Shown here piece by piece: positions 1-8,660 of a stretch of 64,000 nucleotides of DNA; within the stretch, counting starts at the first letter, position 1; every line of letters starts with the position of its first letter. The notes beneath the pieces are model-generated. The model saw only the letters and a list, made by a program, of their open reading frames with translations, had not been told where the DNA came from and did no database searches. This DNA comes from CAZEKB01 sp964512225 (lineage in GTDB: Bacteria > Myxococcota_A > UBA796 > UBA9615). The DNA is taken from assembly GCA_964512225.1 (NCBI GenBank), contig CAZEKB010000001.1, positions 115,446 through 179,445 on the forward strand. Direction: 5' to 3'. The translations under genes and the position numbers were made by a program.

Positions 1-973
1 CGAGGCGGAAGATCGACTTCAGCGTGTGGAAGATGTTCTCGGCGTCCCGGAGCGCCTTCTCTCGCGGCGCGCCCTGGATCTCGGCGTAGACGTTGATCAG
101 GCCGCCCGCGTTGATGACGTAGTCCGGCGCGTACAGGATCCGACGGTCGCGGAGCATCGCCCCGTGGCGGGCCATCTGGTCGAGCACGTTGTTCGAGCCG
201 CCCGCGATGATCGGGCACTTGAGCTGGGGGATCGTGTCGTCGTTGAGCACGCCGCCGAGGGCGCAGGGGGCGAACACGTCCACGTCCTGGGCGTAGATGG
301 CGTCCAGGGGGACGACCGTCGAGCCGTGCGCGTCCCGCACCTGCGCCAGGCGCTCCTCGTCGACGTCGCAGATCACCGTGCTCGCGCCCGCCTCCGTGAG
401 GTAGCGCACCAGGTTGCTGCCGACGTTCCCGACGCCCTGGACCGCCACGCGGCGCCCGGCGAGGTCGTCCGTGCCGAAGACCTGCTCGCAGGCGGCGCGG
501 ATGCCGTGGAAGACGCCCCAGGCCGTCACCGGCGACGGGTCGCCGGACCCGCCCGCGAAGGCGGACACGCCGCACACGTGGGTGGTCTCGACGTGGATGA
601 GGTCCATGTCCGCGACGGACGTGCCCGAGTCCTCCGCGGTGATGTATCGGCCCCCGAGGCTGTCGACGAACTGCCCGAACGCGCGCAGCAGCGACTCGCT
701 CTTGTCCCGGCGAGGGTCTCCGAGGATCACCGCCTTGCCGCCGCCCAGGTTGAGGCCCGCGCACGCGGCCTTGTAGGTCATGCCGCGGCTGAGGCGCAGG
801 ACGTCGCGGAGGGCGTCGGCCTCGGAGGCGTAGTTGTAGAACCGGCAGCCGCCCAGGGCGGGGCCCAGGGTCGTGTCGTGAATGGCGATGATGGCGCGCA
901 GCCCGACCGAGTCGTTTCGGCAGAAGACGACCTGCTCGTGATCGTAGTTCTCTGCGTGATCGAACACGGGCAT
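1..973 (-). CDS. Leucine (Glu/Leu/Phe/Val-type) dehydrogenase, 3' end beyond the window
   Basis: NAD-dependent oxidative deamination of branched-chain amino acids to 2-oxo acids, cytoplasmic. Reading back from ATG at 973 gives 324 residues before the window edge, so about 20-40 C-terminal residues are missing. The glycine-rich LNLGGGK motif carries Lys80, with Lys68 in TYKAA; these match the numbering of Bacillus leucine dehydrogenase. The Rossmann half shows VQGVGNVGS. The start is supported by GAGGAG eight bases upstream. It is divergent from the transglycosylase gene at 1038 and alone on its strand in what is visible. Leucine or valine dehydrogenase is favoured over glutamate dehydrogenase by its short N-terminus. 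Exact substrate is inferred. Confidence 0.88.
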   Translation of the reverse strand, partial: MPVFDHAENYDHEQVVFCRNDSVGLRAIIAIHDTTLGPALGGCRFYNYASEADALRDVLRLSRGMTYKAACAGLNLGGGKAVILGDPRRDKSESLLRAFGQFVDSLGGRYITAEDSGTSVADMDLIHVETTHVCGVSAFAGGSGDPSPVTAWGVFHGIRAACEQVFGTDDLAGRRVAVQGVGNVGSNLVRYLTEAGASTVICDVDEERLAQVRDAHGSTVVPLDAIYAQDVDVFAPCALGGVLNDDTIPQLKCPIIAGGSNNVLDQMARHGAMLRDRRILYAPDYVINAGGLINVYAEIQGAPREKALRDAENIFHTLKSIFRL

Positions 974-1037
974 GGCGACGACTCCTCGGGCAGTGGATTG
1001 TGGCTGAAGGCCGGCGACACTACCATGACGTCGCGCG

Positions 1038-3953
1038 ATGCTCGCGAGCCGTACCCCCCTACCGATCGTGCTCCTGATCGTCCTCTCCACCGTGCCTGCG
1101 CCCCCCCGGCCGGCGGCGGCGACGGAGGCCGACGACGTGAGCGTCGTGGGGACGCGGCTGCCCTCGGCCGAGCTGCCTCCGGGCTGGCCCGGACCGCAGC
1201 ACCTGCCCGCGGGCACCCTGCAGGCCGCGGTCACGGCGTTTCAGAGCGACGACCTGTCGCTCGCTCGCCGCGAGCTGGAGGTCCTCCTGGCCCGGCGCAA
1301 GGTGTCGCACTCGGACCGCGTACGGGCCCAGTTCCTGCTCGGCTGGATCTCCGCCCGGCTCGGCAACCACCAGCAGGCGAGCGCGAGCTTCTACCGGGTG
1401 CGCAAGCTCGACGAGCACCCCCTCCGCGAGATGGCGATGTACCTGGAGGCCGAGGCGGACCGGCGGCGGGGACACGGTCGGACGGCCATCGAGGAGTGCG
1501 ACCGCTACCACGAAGAGTTCCCCGCGGGCCGCTTCGCCGACGAGTGCCGCCTGACCCAGGCGCACGCGTTCGCGGACATCGGGAAGCTGGGCGCGGCGGC
1601 CGATCGCTTCCAGGCCTTCCTGGACGACAACCCCGACGATCAGCGGGCGGAGGCGGTGTCGCTCCGGCTCGCGTCGGCCTACGAGGCCCTCGGACGTCGA
1701 GAAGCCGCCGCCAATCGGTATCGACGGCTGTTCATCCACCACCGCCTCCCGTCCACGGGCAAGGTCGCCCAGGAGGGCATGGAGCGCCTGGCGGCGGCGG
1801 GCGAGGAGCTCCCGCCCCTGCAGGACATGGAGCTGTACACGCGCGCGTGCAGCCTCCGACGCACCGGCGAGTTCCAGGCCTCGTACGACCTCTTCTGCGA
1901 GCTCGACGAGCGCCACGACGCGTCCGGCGACGGCGCCACGGCGTTGGGCAAGCGGCTCGAGGACGAGCGCCACGAGTTCCTGTGGCGGAACCGCCGCTAC
2001 CTCGAGGTCGGTCGCTGGAACGGGCACCGCTACGACGAGGAGCCCGACCACCCGGACGCGGCCCAGCACCTCCACTGGGCGGTCCAGGGGTACTCCCGCA
2101 GCGGCCGGTTCATGGAGGCCGTGAAGTACCAGGAGTACGGGCTGAAGCGGTTCCCCAAGCACCCGCGCTTCCGGGGCAAGGAGGAGCGGACGGCCCTCCT
2201 CTACATCGCCGCGGGCGAGTACGCGAAGGCGCGGACCTCGTACCAGGCCTGGCAGAAGCGCTCGGGCCGGGCGAAGCGGAGCAGCAAGGTCCGGTTCTAC
2301 GTCGCCTACTGCGCCTATCGGGCGGGCGACAACGAGACCGCGATCGCCGAGTTCACCCAGTTCGTGAAGTCGCGGACGTCGTACCGGACGGCTGCCTACT
2401 GGTACCGGAGCAAGGCCTACGACGCGCTGGGGAAGAAGAAGGAGGCGCGGGCCGACCGGCGCACGGTCGTCGAGCGCGACCCCGACGACTGGTACGCGCT
2501 GCTGGTCCAAGATCGGAAGCGCCGCAAGCGCCGCGGGGACGCCGCCCTGCGCGACGGCCGTTGGCCCGGGCCGCCTCCCCGTGCCATCCCCCCCCCGCCC
2601 ACGCCCGCGCCCCCGACGTCCGAGGCGCTCGTCCGCCTCCTGGGGGGCATCGATCGCGAGCCGGACGCGGCCGAGCCCACCATCCTCACGCGGGAGGTCC
2701 ACGCGGCCCGCCGAGACGCCGACGGGCGGCCCGCGGAGGGTCGAGCGACGCTGTCCTGGCCCGTGGGCGTCACGCCGGCGGAGACGTTCGTCGCCCCCGC
2801 CGCGGAGCCCGCGCCCGCGGCCGTCGCCACTCCCTTCGACCCGTCCGCGATCCCCACCACGTGGCGCCCGTCGCCGTACTGGAACGAGGCCAAGGGCGCC
2901 GCGCTGTGGAAGCAGTTCGCCGAGACGAACGCCCACCTCTGGGACGACCTGCCGCGCGCCTACGAGCTGAGCCTCATCGGACTCGGGGAGCAGGCCGGCG
3001 CCGTCCTCGCCGACGTCTTTGCCGAGGCCAAGAAGGTGCGGCGGAGCAAGAAGATCCGGCGTCGGGTCGAGCGGTGGAAGGCGGCCGAGAAGAAGCGGCT
3101 CGCGGCCGAGGCGAAGAAGGCCGCCGCCGCGAAGAAGAAGAAGGCCGCCGCCGCGAAGAAGAAGGGCGCCGAAGCCGAGAAGAAGAACGCCGCCGGAGCC
3201 GAGGGCGAGGCGAAGGAGGACAAGGCGGCGGCGAAGAAGAAGCCTCCCGCCAAGGAGGCGCGCTGGGCCGCGATCCTGGATCTGAACGTAAAGAACAAGG
3301 ACTGGATGGCCATCTTCGCCGCCGCGGGCTCGCCCCCCGGCGTGTCGGACTTCGCCGTGAACTCGATCCCCTACGCGAAGCTCCCCCGCTCCATGGGACC
3401 GGAGATCGCGGCGTCGTGGACCATGACCTACCCGGCGGCGTACGCCCCCCACGTGTGGAAGCACAGCCGCGCCAACGACGTCGACCCCCTGCTCATGCTC
3501 TCGATCATGCGCGCGGAGAGCCTGTTCCGGCACGACGCCGTCTCCCGCGCCGGGGCGCTGGGGCTCGTCCAGGTGATGCCCGCGACGGGCTCCCGGGTGG
3601 CCGCCCTCGCGGGCATGAACGACTTCCGCGTGGAGCGCCTGCTCGACCCGGCCGTCAACATCGAGCTGGGGACCTTCTACCTGGGGCGCCTGCTCGAGCG
3701 GTACGACGGGCAGTTCGCGCTCGCGGTGGGCTCCTACAACGGGGGGCCCCACAACGTCGGCCGCTGGCTGCGCGGCAAGGTCGGGATGCCGTACGACGAG
3801 TTCGTGGAGGAGATCGCGTTCGACGAGACGCGCGGCTACATCAAGAAGGTCACGGAGTTCTACGCGATCTACCTGGACCTCTACGGGGACGGCGCGGTGC
3901 CGGAGATCCCCCTGAAGACGACGGCGGACGACCCCGCGGTCATCGACTTCTGA
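1038..3953 (+). CDS. TPR-containing lytic murein transglycosylase with Lys/Ala-rich insert
   Basis: Predicted periplasmic enzyme cleaving peptidoglycan glycan strands (Slt70-like, GH23). Residues 1-28 look like a signal peptide. Residues about 60-500 are helical TPR-like repeats, followed by a Pro-rich linker. A very Lys/Ala/Glu-rich stretch (about 661-741) precedes the catalytic SLT domain (about 800-915). The catalytic Glu is Glu827 in the RAES motif, followed by the typical GLVQVMP and SYNGGP motifs. At 971 aa it is longer than E. coli Slt70 (about 645 aa), mainly through the N-terminal repeats and the insert. A weak promoter-like TTGTGG-N17-TACCAT (998-1026) would put the transcript start only about 5 bases before the ATG. 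No clear Shine-Dalgarno is visible. Confidence 0.85.
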   Translation: MLASRTPLPIVLLIVLSTVPAPPRPAAATEADDVSVVGTRLPSAELPPGWPGPQHLPAGTLQAAVTAFQSDDLSLARRELEVLLARRKVSHSDRVRAQFLLGWISARLGNHQQASASFYRVRKLDEHPLREMAMYLEAEADRRRGHGRTAIEECDRYHEEFPAGRFADECRLTQAHAFADIGKLGAAADRFQAFLDDNPDDQRAEAVSLRLASAYEALGRREAAANRYRRLFIHHRLPSTGKVAQEGMERLAAAGEELPPLQDMELYTRACSLRRTGEFQASYDLFCELDERHDASGDGATALGKRLEDERHEFLWRNRRYLEVGRWNGHRYDEEPDHPDAAQHLHWAVQGYSRSGRFMEAVKYQEYGLKRFPKHPRFRGKEERTALLYIAAGEYAKARTSYQAWQKRSGRAKRSSKVRFYVAYCAYRAGDNETAIAEFTQFVKSRTSYRTAAYWYRSKAYDALGKKKEARADRRTVVERDPDDWYALLVQDRKRRKRRGDAALRDGRWPGPPPRAIPPPPTPAPPTSEALVRLLGGIDREPDAAEPTILTREVHAARRDADGRPAEGRATLSWPVGVTPAETFVAPAAEPAPAAVATPFDPSAIPTTWRPSPYWNEAKGAALWKQFAETNAHLWDDLPRAYELSLIGLGEQAGAVLADVFAEAKKVRRSKKIRRRVERWKAAEKKRLAAEAKKAAAAKKKKAAAAKKKGAEAEKKNAAGAEGEAKEDKAAAKKKPPAKEARWAAILDLNVKNKDWMAIFAAAGSPPGVSDFAVNSIPYAKLPRSMGPEIAASWTMTYPAAYAPHVWKHSRANDVDPLLMLSIMRAESLFRHDAVSRAGALGLVQVMPATGSRVAALAGMNDFRVERLLDPAVNIELGTFYLGRLLERYDGQFALAVGSYNGGPHNVGRWLRGKVGMPYDEFVEEIAFDETRGYIKKVTEFYAIYLDLYGDGAVPEIPLKTTADDPAVIDF

Positions 3954-3980
3954 TCTCCCCGACAGTAGGGTTCGACCGGC

Positions 3981-5156
3981 ATGCAGCGCGGCCTCCTCCT
4001 CATCGTCCTGGGCGTCGCGACGGCGCTGCTCGCCGCCCCCGGCTCGGCCCAGGAGCCGACCCCCCTCTTCCCGTCCGACGGGAGCCCCGTCCCCGCCCAG
4101 GCGGCCCCCGCTCCCCTCCCCTCGCTGTCCGCCCAGGCCTGCAACGCCTGCCACGGGGAGATCCACGACCAGTGGGCCGCGTCCGGCCACGCCTCCGCCG
4201 CCTCCAACCCGCTGTACATCCAGGCCGTGGAGGCCATGGGCTCGCCGCCGCTGTGCATGGGCTGCCACCTCCCGCTGGAGAACCAGCGCGCGGACCTCGC
4301 GTCGGGGCCGGGGAAGCTCGGGCAGGGGCAGCGCATCGCCAACCCCGCCTTCGAGCCGTCGCTGGCCCTGGAGGGCGTCACCTGCGCCGCCTGCCACGTC
4401 CGGGACGGCGTGATCCTCGGCCCCCGTTCGCTGCCCGCCGACAAGATCCCCCACCCGGTCCGTCAGGACCCGACCCTGCGGGGCTCCGACGCGTGCGCGG
4501 CCTGCCACCAGACGACCCTCCCCGGCGGCGAGGAGCACCCCTTCATCGACACGCTGGGCGAGTGGGCGGCCTCGCCCTACGCCGAGGCCGGGATCACGTG
4601 CGCGGACTGCCACATGAAGCGCGTGTCCGGCATCGTCGGGGGCTCGCGGTACGCCACGTTCGCCTCCCACGGCATGACGCGCGATCTGGACCCCGCCGAG
4701 CTCGCCCGGGCGCTGACCGTCGAGGTGGGCCTCCGGTCCACGAAGCTCGTGCGCGGCGCCGACCTGCGGGCCACCGCGACCGTCATGAACACCGGCGCAG
4801 GACACGCCGTGCCCACGGGCATGCCCGGCGCGCGGCTTCGGGTCCGCTTCGACGTCGAAGACGCGAGCGGCGCGGCGCCCAAGGGGGCCGAGCCCGCGGT
4901 CACCGACCTGCAGCGCGTCGTCGCCGCCGAGCCGCCCTACGCGCTGGTCTCGGACGACCGGATCCCCGCCGCGGGCTCGCGCACGTTCGACTACGAGTGG
5001 ACCGTGCCCAAGAAGCTGGCCCCCGGCCGCCTCACGCTCGTGGTTCGCGTCGAGCGGTTGGCGATCTCCGCCGAGGAGGCGGAGCGGCTGGAGCTGAAGG
5101 ACGAAGACGTGACGATCGGGATCGTCGAGCAGCGCATCTCGTTCGTGATCGAGTAG
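3981..5156 (+). CDS. Pentahaem c-type cytochrome (c554-like) with C-terminal beta domain
   Basis: Secreted electron-transfer protein of 391 aa. An N-terminal signal peptide ends near AQE. Five CxxCH haem-attachment motifs occur between residues about 54 and 215 (CNACH, CMGCH, CAACH twice, CADCH), with several extra His residues that could be distal ligands. The C-terminal half (about 245-391) contains a GHAVPTG motif and beta-rich sequence, as seen behind haem domains in other multihaem cytochromes. It resembles the cytochrome c554 superfamily; partner and substrate are unknown. It lies 27 bases after the transglycosylase gene and is probably co-transcribed. A second multihaem cytochrome is encoded at 27368. 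Confidence 0.85.
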   Translation: MQRGLLLIVLGVATALLAAPGSAQEPTPLFPSDGSPVPAQAAPAPLPSLSAQACNACHGEIHDQWAASGHASAASNPLYIQAVEAMGSPPLCMGCHLPLENQRADLASGPGKLGQGQRIANPAFEPSLALEGVTCAACHVRDGVILGPRSLPADKIPHPVRQDPTLRGSDACAACHQTTLPGGEEHPFIDTLGEWAASPYAEAGITCADCHMKRVSGIVGGSRYATFASHGMTRDLDPAELARALTVEVGLRSTKLVRGADLRATATVMNTGAGHAVPTGMPGARLRVRFDVEDASGAAPKGAEPAVTDLQRVVAAEPPYALVSDDRIPAAGSRTFDYEWTVPKKLAPGRLTLVVRVERLAISAEEAERLELKDEDVTIGIVEQRISFVIE

Positions 5157-5164
5157 CTCCGGCG

Positions 5165-5194
5165 TTCGACAGGCGCCGCGGGCGCGGCTATACC
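5165..5194 (+). promoter_or_regulatory. Candidate sigma70-type promoter of fabG
   Basis: TTCGAC (5165-5170), an 18-base spacer and TATACC (5189-5194). It sits in the 85-base gap ahead of fabG, giving a leader of about 40 bases with a GGAG just before the ATG. Pattern match only. Confidence 0.4.
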
Positions 5195-5241
5195 GCGCGC
5201 CTCTCACGACCCCATCGCGGTCTCGGAACGGAGTCACGGAC

Positions 5242-5991
5242 ATGGAACTCGAAGGCACCAAGGCGCTCATCACGGGCGGATCGCGCGGCATCGGTCGGGC
5301 CATCGCGCTCGAACTGGCTCGTCGCGGCGCGGACGTCGCCATCAACTACAACCGCAGCGCCGGGCCCGCCGAAGAGGTGGTCGCCCAGGTCGAGGCGATG
5401 GGCCGGGTGGGCGTGGCCCTTCAGGCCGACGTGAGCGACTACGCCGCCGCGGGCGCCCTCGTGAAGGACGCGACCAAGGCGCTGGGCGGGCTCAACGTGC
5501 TCGTGAACAACGCCGGGATCACCAAGGACCAGCTCCTCATGGCGATGAAGCCGGACCTCTGGAACGCGGTGATCGATACGAACCTCAACGGCACCTACAA
5601 CGTCACGCAGCAGGCGATCCGTCCCCTGCTTCGCAACCGCGAGACCGGCGGCCGGGTGATCAACATCACGTCCGTGTCGGGGATGGTCGGCGTGAAGGGC
5701 CAGGCCAACTACAGCGCCGCCAAGGCCGGGATCATCGGCATGACCAAGGCGCTCGCCAAGGAGGTCGCGGGGCGGAAGATCCTCGTCAACGCCGTGGCCC
5801 CCGGGTTCATCGCGACGGACATGACCGACGCGCTCAACCAGGGGATGCTCTCCGAGGCGGTGAAGATGATCCCGTGCGGTCGCGTGGGCGACGTGGACGA
5901 GATCTCCGGCGTGGTCGCCTTCCTGTGCAGCCCGGCGGCGACCTACATCACCGGCCAGGTCATCGTCGTGGACGGCGGCCTGACGATGTAG
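5242..5991 (+). CDS. fabG: 3-oxoacyl-ACP reductase FabG-like short-chain dehydrogenase
   Basis: NADPH-dependent reduction of 3-oxoacyl-ACP in fatty acid elongation, cytoplasmic tetramer in the family. At 249 aa it has the normal FabG length. Visible motifs are GGSRGIGR (cofactor), NNAG, the catalytic Ser in ITSVSG with YSAAK (Tyr/Lys pair), and the PGFIATDMT loop typical of FabG. The C-terminus ends with the usual VDGGLTM. The start ATG is preceded by GGAG. It stands alone, not in a fab cluster, so use in another 3-oxoacyl reduction such as PHB synthesis (PhaB-like) cannot be excluded. It is convergent with the Hsp70-PilZ gene across a strong hairpin. Confidence 0.85.
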   Translation: MELEGTKALITGGSRGIGRAIALELARRGADVAINYNRSAGPAEEVVAQVEAMGRVGVALQADVSDYAAAGALVKDATKALGGLNVLVNNAGITKDQLLMAMKPDLWNAVIDTNLNGTYNVTQQAIRPLLRNRETGGRVINITSVSGMVGVKGQANYSAAKAGIIGMTKALAKEVAGRKILVNAVAPGFIATDMTDALNQGMLSEAVKMIPCGRVGDVDEISGVVAFLCSPAATYITGQVIVVDGGLTM

Positions 5992-5994
5992 GCC

Positions 5995-6010
5995 GGGGGC
6001 TCAGGCCCCC
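5995..6010. terminator. GC hairpin between convergent fabG and hsp70-pilZ
   Basis: A perfect 6-bp stem GGGGGC / GCCCCC around a TCAG tetraloop lies between the two stop codons. It includes the stop of the minus gene. There is no T-tract, so a bidirectional terminator is plausible but unproven. Confidence 0.4.
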
Positions 6011-8571
6011 AGCTGCTGCAGCGTGTCCGTCACGCGCTGCAGCCCGCTCCCGGCGCTCGTATCGAACTTGATGCCCATGCCCTCGTCCTTGCCGGGCTCG
6101 GGGGCCTTGTCGCGGCTCGACCACACCACGGCGCCCTTGAGCTCGAGCGGGTCGTCGACCCCCGGCACCGTGAGGAACAGCACGCAGTCCCGCCCCACCG
6201 CCAGCGGCTTCTTCGTCTTGATGAAGGTGCCGCCCCGGTTCACGTTGCGCTGGTACTCCTTCACGAACGTCGCGGCGTTCTTGTAGGAGATCCGCAGGCG
6301 GGCGGGCTTCTTCTTCTTCTTCTTCTTCTTGCCGCCCGCGCCGGCCTTCGGCGACGTGGGGCCGCCCGCGCCGCGCTCGGCGAGGCCGTACGGGTCGAAC
6401 TCCACCTCGTCCTTCGGCGACGGCGAGCCGTCCTTGCGGACCTTGCTGAAGTCCGCTCCGCCACCCTCCTTGCGGGGGGCGATGCCGTACGCGTCGAACT
6501 CCGACCGATCGGGCCCGGGGTCCGCCGCGCGTGAGGTCGACGCGGCCTGGCGGGGCACCGACGCGTCGCGCTCGGACAGGGCGAACGGGTCTTCGTCCTC
6601 CACCGGCATGGGCGCTACGTCCTCGTCCACCGGGGCGCGCGCGGCGGCGGCGGCGGCTTCGGCGTCTCGCTCGGCCACCGCGAAGGGATCGCCCGCGGCG
6701 CCTCCATCCGTCCGCTCGGACACCGCGAACGCGTCCTCGCCCGCGATGAGCGGGGTCTCGCCGCGCTCCCGGATGGCGTCCGCCTCTTCGGCGGAGTGGT
6801 CGTGGGAGAGGCTGAACAGGTCGTCGTCGCCCTCGCGGATCCCCTCCGACACGTCGGCGAGCGCCTCGGCGCCGAGCTCCTCGATGTCCTCTTCGTGATC
6901 GAGCGTGTCCGCGCCCGCGTCGACGTCGTCCCCGGCGGCGGCGGCCTGCTCGGCCTCCTTCTTCTTCTTCTTGCCCCGGCCGAACAGTCGGCCCAGGACC
7001 CCCCGCCCCTTGCGCTTCTTGCCCGCGCCCTCGTCCCGAGCGGCGTCGGCCTCTTCCTCTTCCTCCTCCTGGGCGCCGCCCGAGAGGTAGTCCCGCAGCA
7101 CGATCGCCTGCGACTGGCCCGTGTCGCGGTCGACGGCGGTGACGTGGAGGATCCCCGAGCTGTCGATCTTGAAGGTGACGTCGATGCGCGGCGTCATCTT
7201 CTCGGCCTCGCGGATGCCCGTGAGGGTGAACTCGCCGAGGAACTCGTTCTCGGACGCGAGCTTGCTCTCGCCCTGCCGGACCTTGATCTTGACCTCGGTC
7301 TGGCCGTCCTTGACGGTCGTGAAGGCCCGCGTCTCGGAGCAGGGGACGGTCGCGTTCTTCTCGATGATCTGCTTGAAGAACCCGCCCGCGACGTCCATGC
7401 CCAGGGCGTAGGGCGTCACGTCCAGCAGCAGGGAGTTGGAGGTCTCGCTCGCGAGCGAGTACCCGTGCACCGCGGCGCCGACGGCCACGACCTCCTCGGG
7501 GTGCACGCCGCGGCAGGGGTTCATGCCGAAGAAGACCTTGATGGTCTCCTGGATCTTCGGCATGCGGGTCATGCCGCCCACGAGGATGATCTCGTCCAGC
7601 TCCTCGACCGTGACGCCCGCCGATCGGAGCGCCGAGTCGGTGATCTTGATCGTCTCGTTGATGAGGTCCTGGACCATGTCCTCGAGCTGCTCGCGCGTGA
7701 GCTCGGTCTCGAGGTTGTGCTCGCCCGCGAGGTGGGGGATCAGCACCGGGGTGCGATCGACGAAGGACAGCTCGCACTTGGCGCGCTCGGCCGCGTCGCG
7801 GAGCCGCTGGAGCCCGACGCGGTCGTCGCGGGGGTCGACGCCCGTCTGCGAGTGGAACTGGTCCGCGAGCCAGTCGATGATCCGGTAGTCGAAGTCCTCG
7901 CCGCCCAGGTAGTTGTTGCCCTCGGTGCCCAGGATCTCGTAGACGCCGTCGCCGACCTCCAGGACGGAGACGTCGAAGGTCCCGCCGCCCAGGTCGTAGA
8001 TCGCGATCTTCTTGTCCACGTCCTTGCGGAACCCGTAGGCGAGCGCGGCCGCGGTGGGCTCGTTGATCAGGCGCTGGACGTTCATCCCGGCCTTCTCGCC
8101 CGCCTCCATCGTGGCCTTGCGCTGCTGGTGCGTGAAGTGCGCCGGGACGGTGATGACGGCGTCGGTCACCTCCTCGCCGATCGCCCGCTCGGCGATGTCC
8201 TTGACGGCCTTGAGGATGATCGAGCTGGCCTCCACGGGGGTGACCTCGAGGTCGCCCATGCGCAGGAGCACCGAGCCGTGCTCGCCCGGGACGATGTCGA
8301 AGGCCATGTGCTTCATGGCCTCCTGGACCCCGGGGTCGTCGAACCGGTGGCCGATGAAGCGCTTGACCGCGTACAGGGCGTCCTTGGGGTGGGTCAGCAC
8401 CAGGGCCTTGGCGCCGTGGCCCACCACGAACCGCCCGCGGCCCTTCATCGCGATGCAGGACGGCAGGATGTTGTACCCGCGCTCGTCCTCGACCACCTTC
8501 GGCCGCCCGTCGTCGACGACCGCCACGCAGCTGTTGGTGGTGCCGAGGTCGATGCCGACAGTCGCGCCCAT
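6001..8571 (-). CDS. Hsp70 (DnaK-like) with repeat linker and C-terminal PilZ-like domain
   Basis: 856 aa, three parts. Residues 1 to about 370 are an Hsp70 ATPase (GIDLGTTNSC, DLGGGTFDVS, NEPTAAALAYG). Residues about 380-495 are the beta substrate-binding domain, ending at LRDYLSG. The alpha-helical lid seen in DnaK is absent. It is replaced by a Glu-rich then Lys-rich stretch (495-540) and a disordered linker (540-745) with six copies of a short aromatic motif. The C-terminus (about 757-840) after a run of eight Lys resembles the myxobacterial PilZ paralogous family (TIGR02266-like). It lacks the canonical RxxxR and has NVNRGG where D/NxSxxG is expected. ATG 8571 has GGAG seven bases upstream. 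It is the last gene of the pur run but separated from purF by 89 bases. This is not the housekeeping DnaK layout; no dnaJ is adjacent, and grpE is about 39 kb away. Confidence 0.9.
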   Translation of the reverse strand: MGATVGIDLGTTNSCVAVVDDGRPKVVEDERGYNILPSCIAMKGRGRFVVGHGAKALVLTHPKDALYAVKRFIGHRFDDPGVQEAMKHMAFDIVPGEHGSVLLRMGDLEVTPVEASSIILKAVKDIAERAIGEEVTDAVITVPAHFTHQQRKATMEAGEKAGMNVQRLINEPTAAALAYGFRKDVDKKIAIYDLGGGTFDVSVLEVGDGVYEILGTEGNNYLGGEDFDYRIIDWLADQFHSQTGVDPRDDRVGLQRLRDAAERAKCELSFVDRTPVLIPHLAGEHNLETELTREQLEDMVQDLINETIKITDSALRSAGVTVEELDEIILVGGMTRMPKIQETIKVFFGMNPCRGVHPEEVVAVGAAVHGYSLASETSNSLLLDVTPYALGMDVAGGFFKQIIEKNATVPCSETRAFTTVKDGQTEVKIKVRQGESKLASENEFLGEFTLTGIREAEKMTPRIDVTFKIDSSGILHVTAVDRDTGQSQAIVLRDYLSGGAQEEEEEEADAARDEGAGKKRKGRGVLGRLFGRGKKKKKEAEQAAAAGDDVDAGADTLDHEEDIEELGAEALADVSEGIREGDDDLFSLSHDHSAEEADAIRERGETPLIAGEDAFAVSERTDGGAAGDPFAVAERDAEAAAAAARAPVDEDVAPMPVEDEDPFALSERDASVPRQAASTSRAADPGPDRSEFDAYGIAPRKEGGGADFSKVRKDGSPSPKDEVEFDPYGLAERGAGGPTSPKAGAGGKKKKKKKKPARLRISYKNAATFVKEYQRNVNRGGTFIKTKKPLAVGRDCVLFLTVPGVDDPLELKGAVVWSSRDKAPEPGKDEGMGIKFDTSAGSGLQRVTDTLQQLGA
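6370..6825 (-). repeat. Six dispersed copies of a D-P-F/Y-A/G-V/L/I-S/A-E-R peptide motif in the Hsp70-PilZ linker
   Basis: Copies begin at residues 583 (DDLFSLSHD), 612 (EDAFAVSER), 627 (GDPFAVAER), 660 (EDPFALSER), 691 (EFDAYGIAPR) and 724 (EFDPYGLAER) of the Hsp70-PilZ protein. Spacing is 15-33 residues in otherwise low-complexity sequence. The conserved acidic-Pro-aromatic core suggests a multivalent short linear motif, perhaps a binding site for a partner or for the protein's own chaperone groove. Function is inferred. Confidence 0.75.
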
Positions 8572-8660
8572 GCAGATACTCCACGCTCCGAAAGCCCGCC
8601 GTCGGGCGAAGGAACCATGGATGTTAGCAGCCTCCGCAGGGCCGCACGGAGGGGGGGCGT

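Noticed and set aside
3019..3285. Separate Arg-rich open frames in the Lys/Ala insert of the transglycosylase
   Set aside because: They arise from the AAG/GCC repeat bias of the insert read in other frames.
26..5434. 1802-aa plus-strand open frame and the 1428-aa minus frame 1059-5345
   Set aside because: They lie over the real genes (leucine dehydrogenase, transglycosylase, cytochrome, fabG), are Arg/Pro-rich shadows of high-GC coding sequence, and show no domain.
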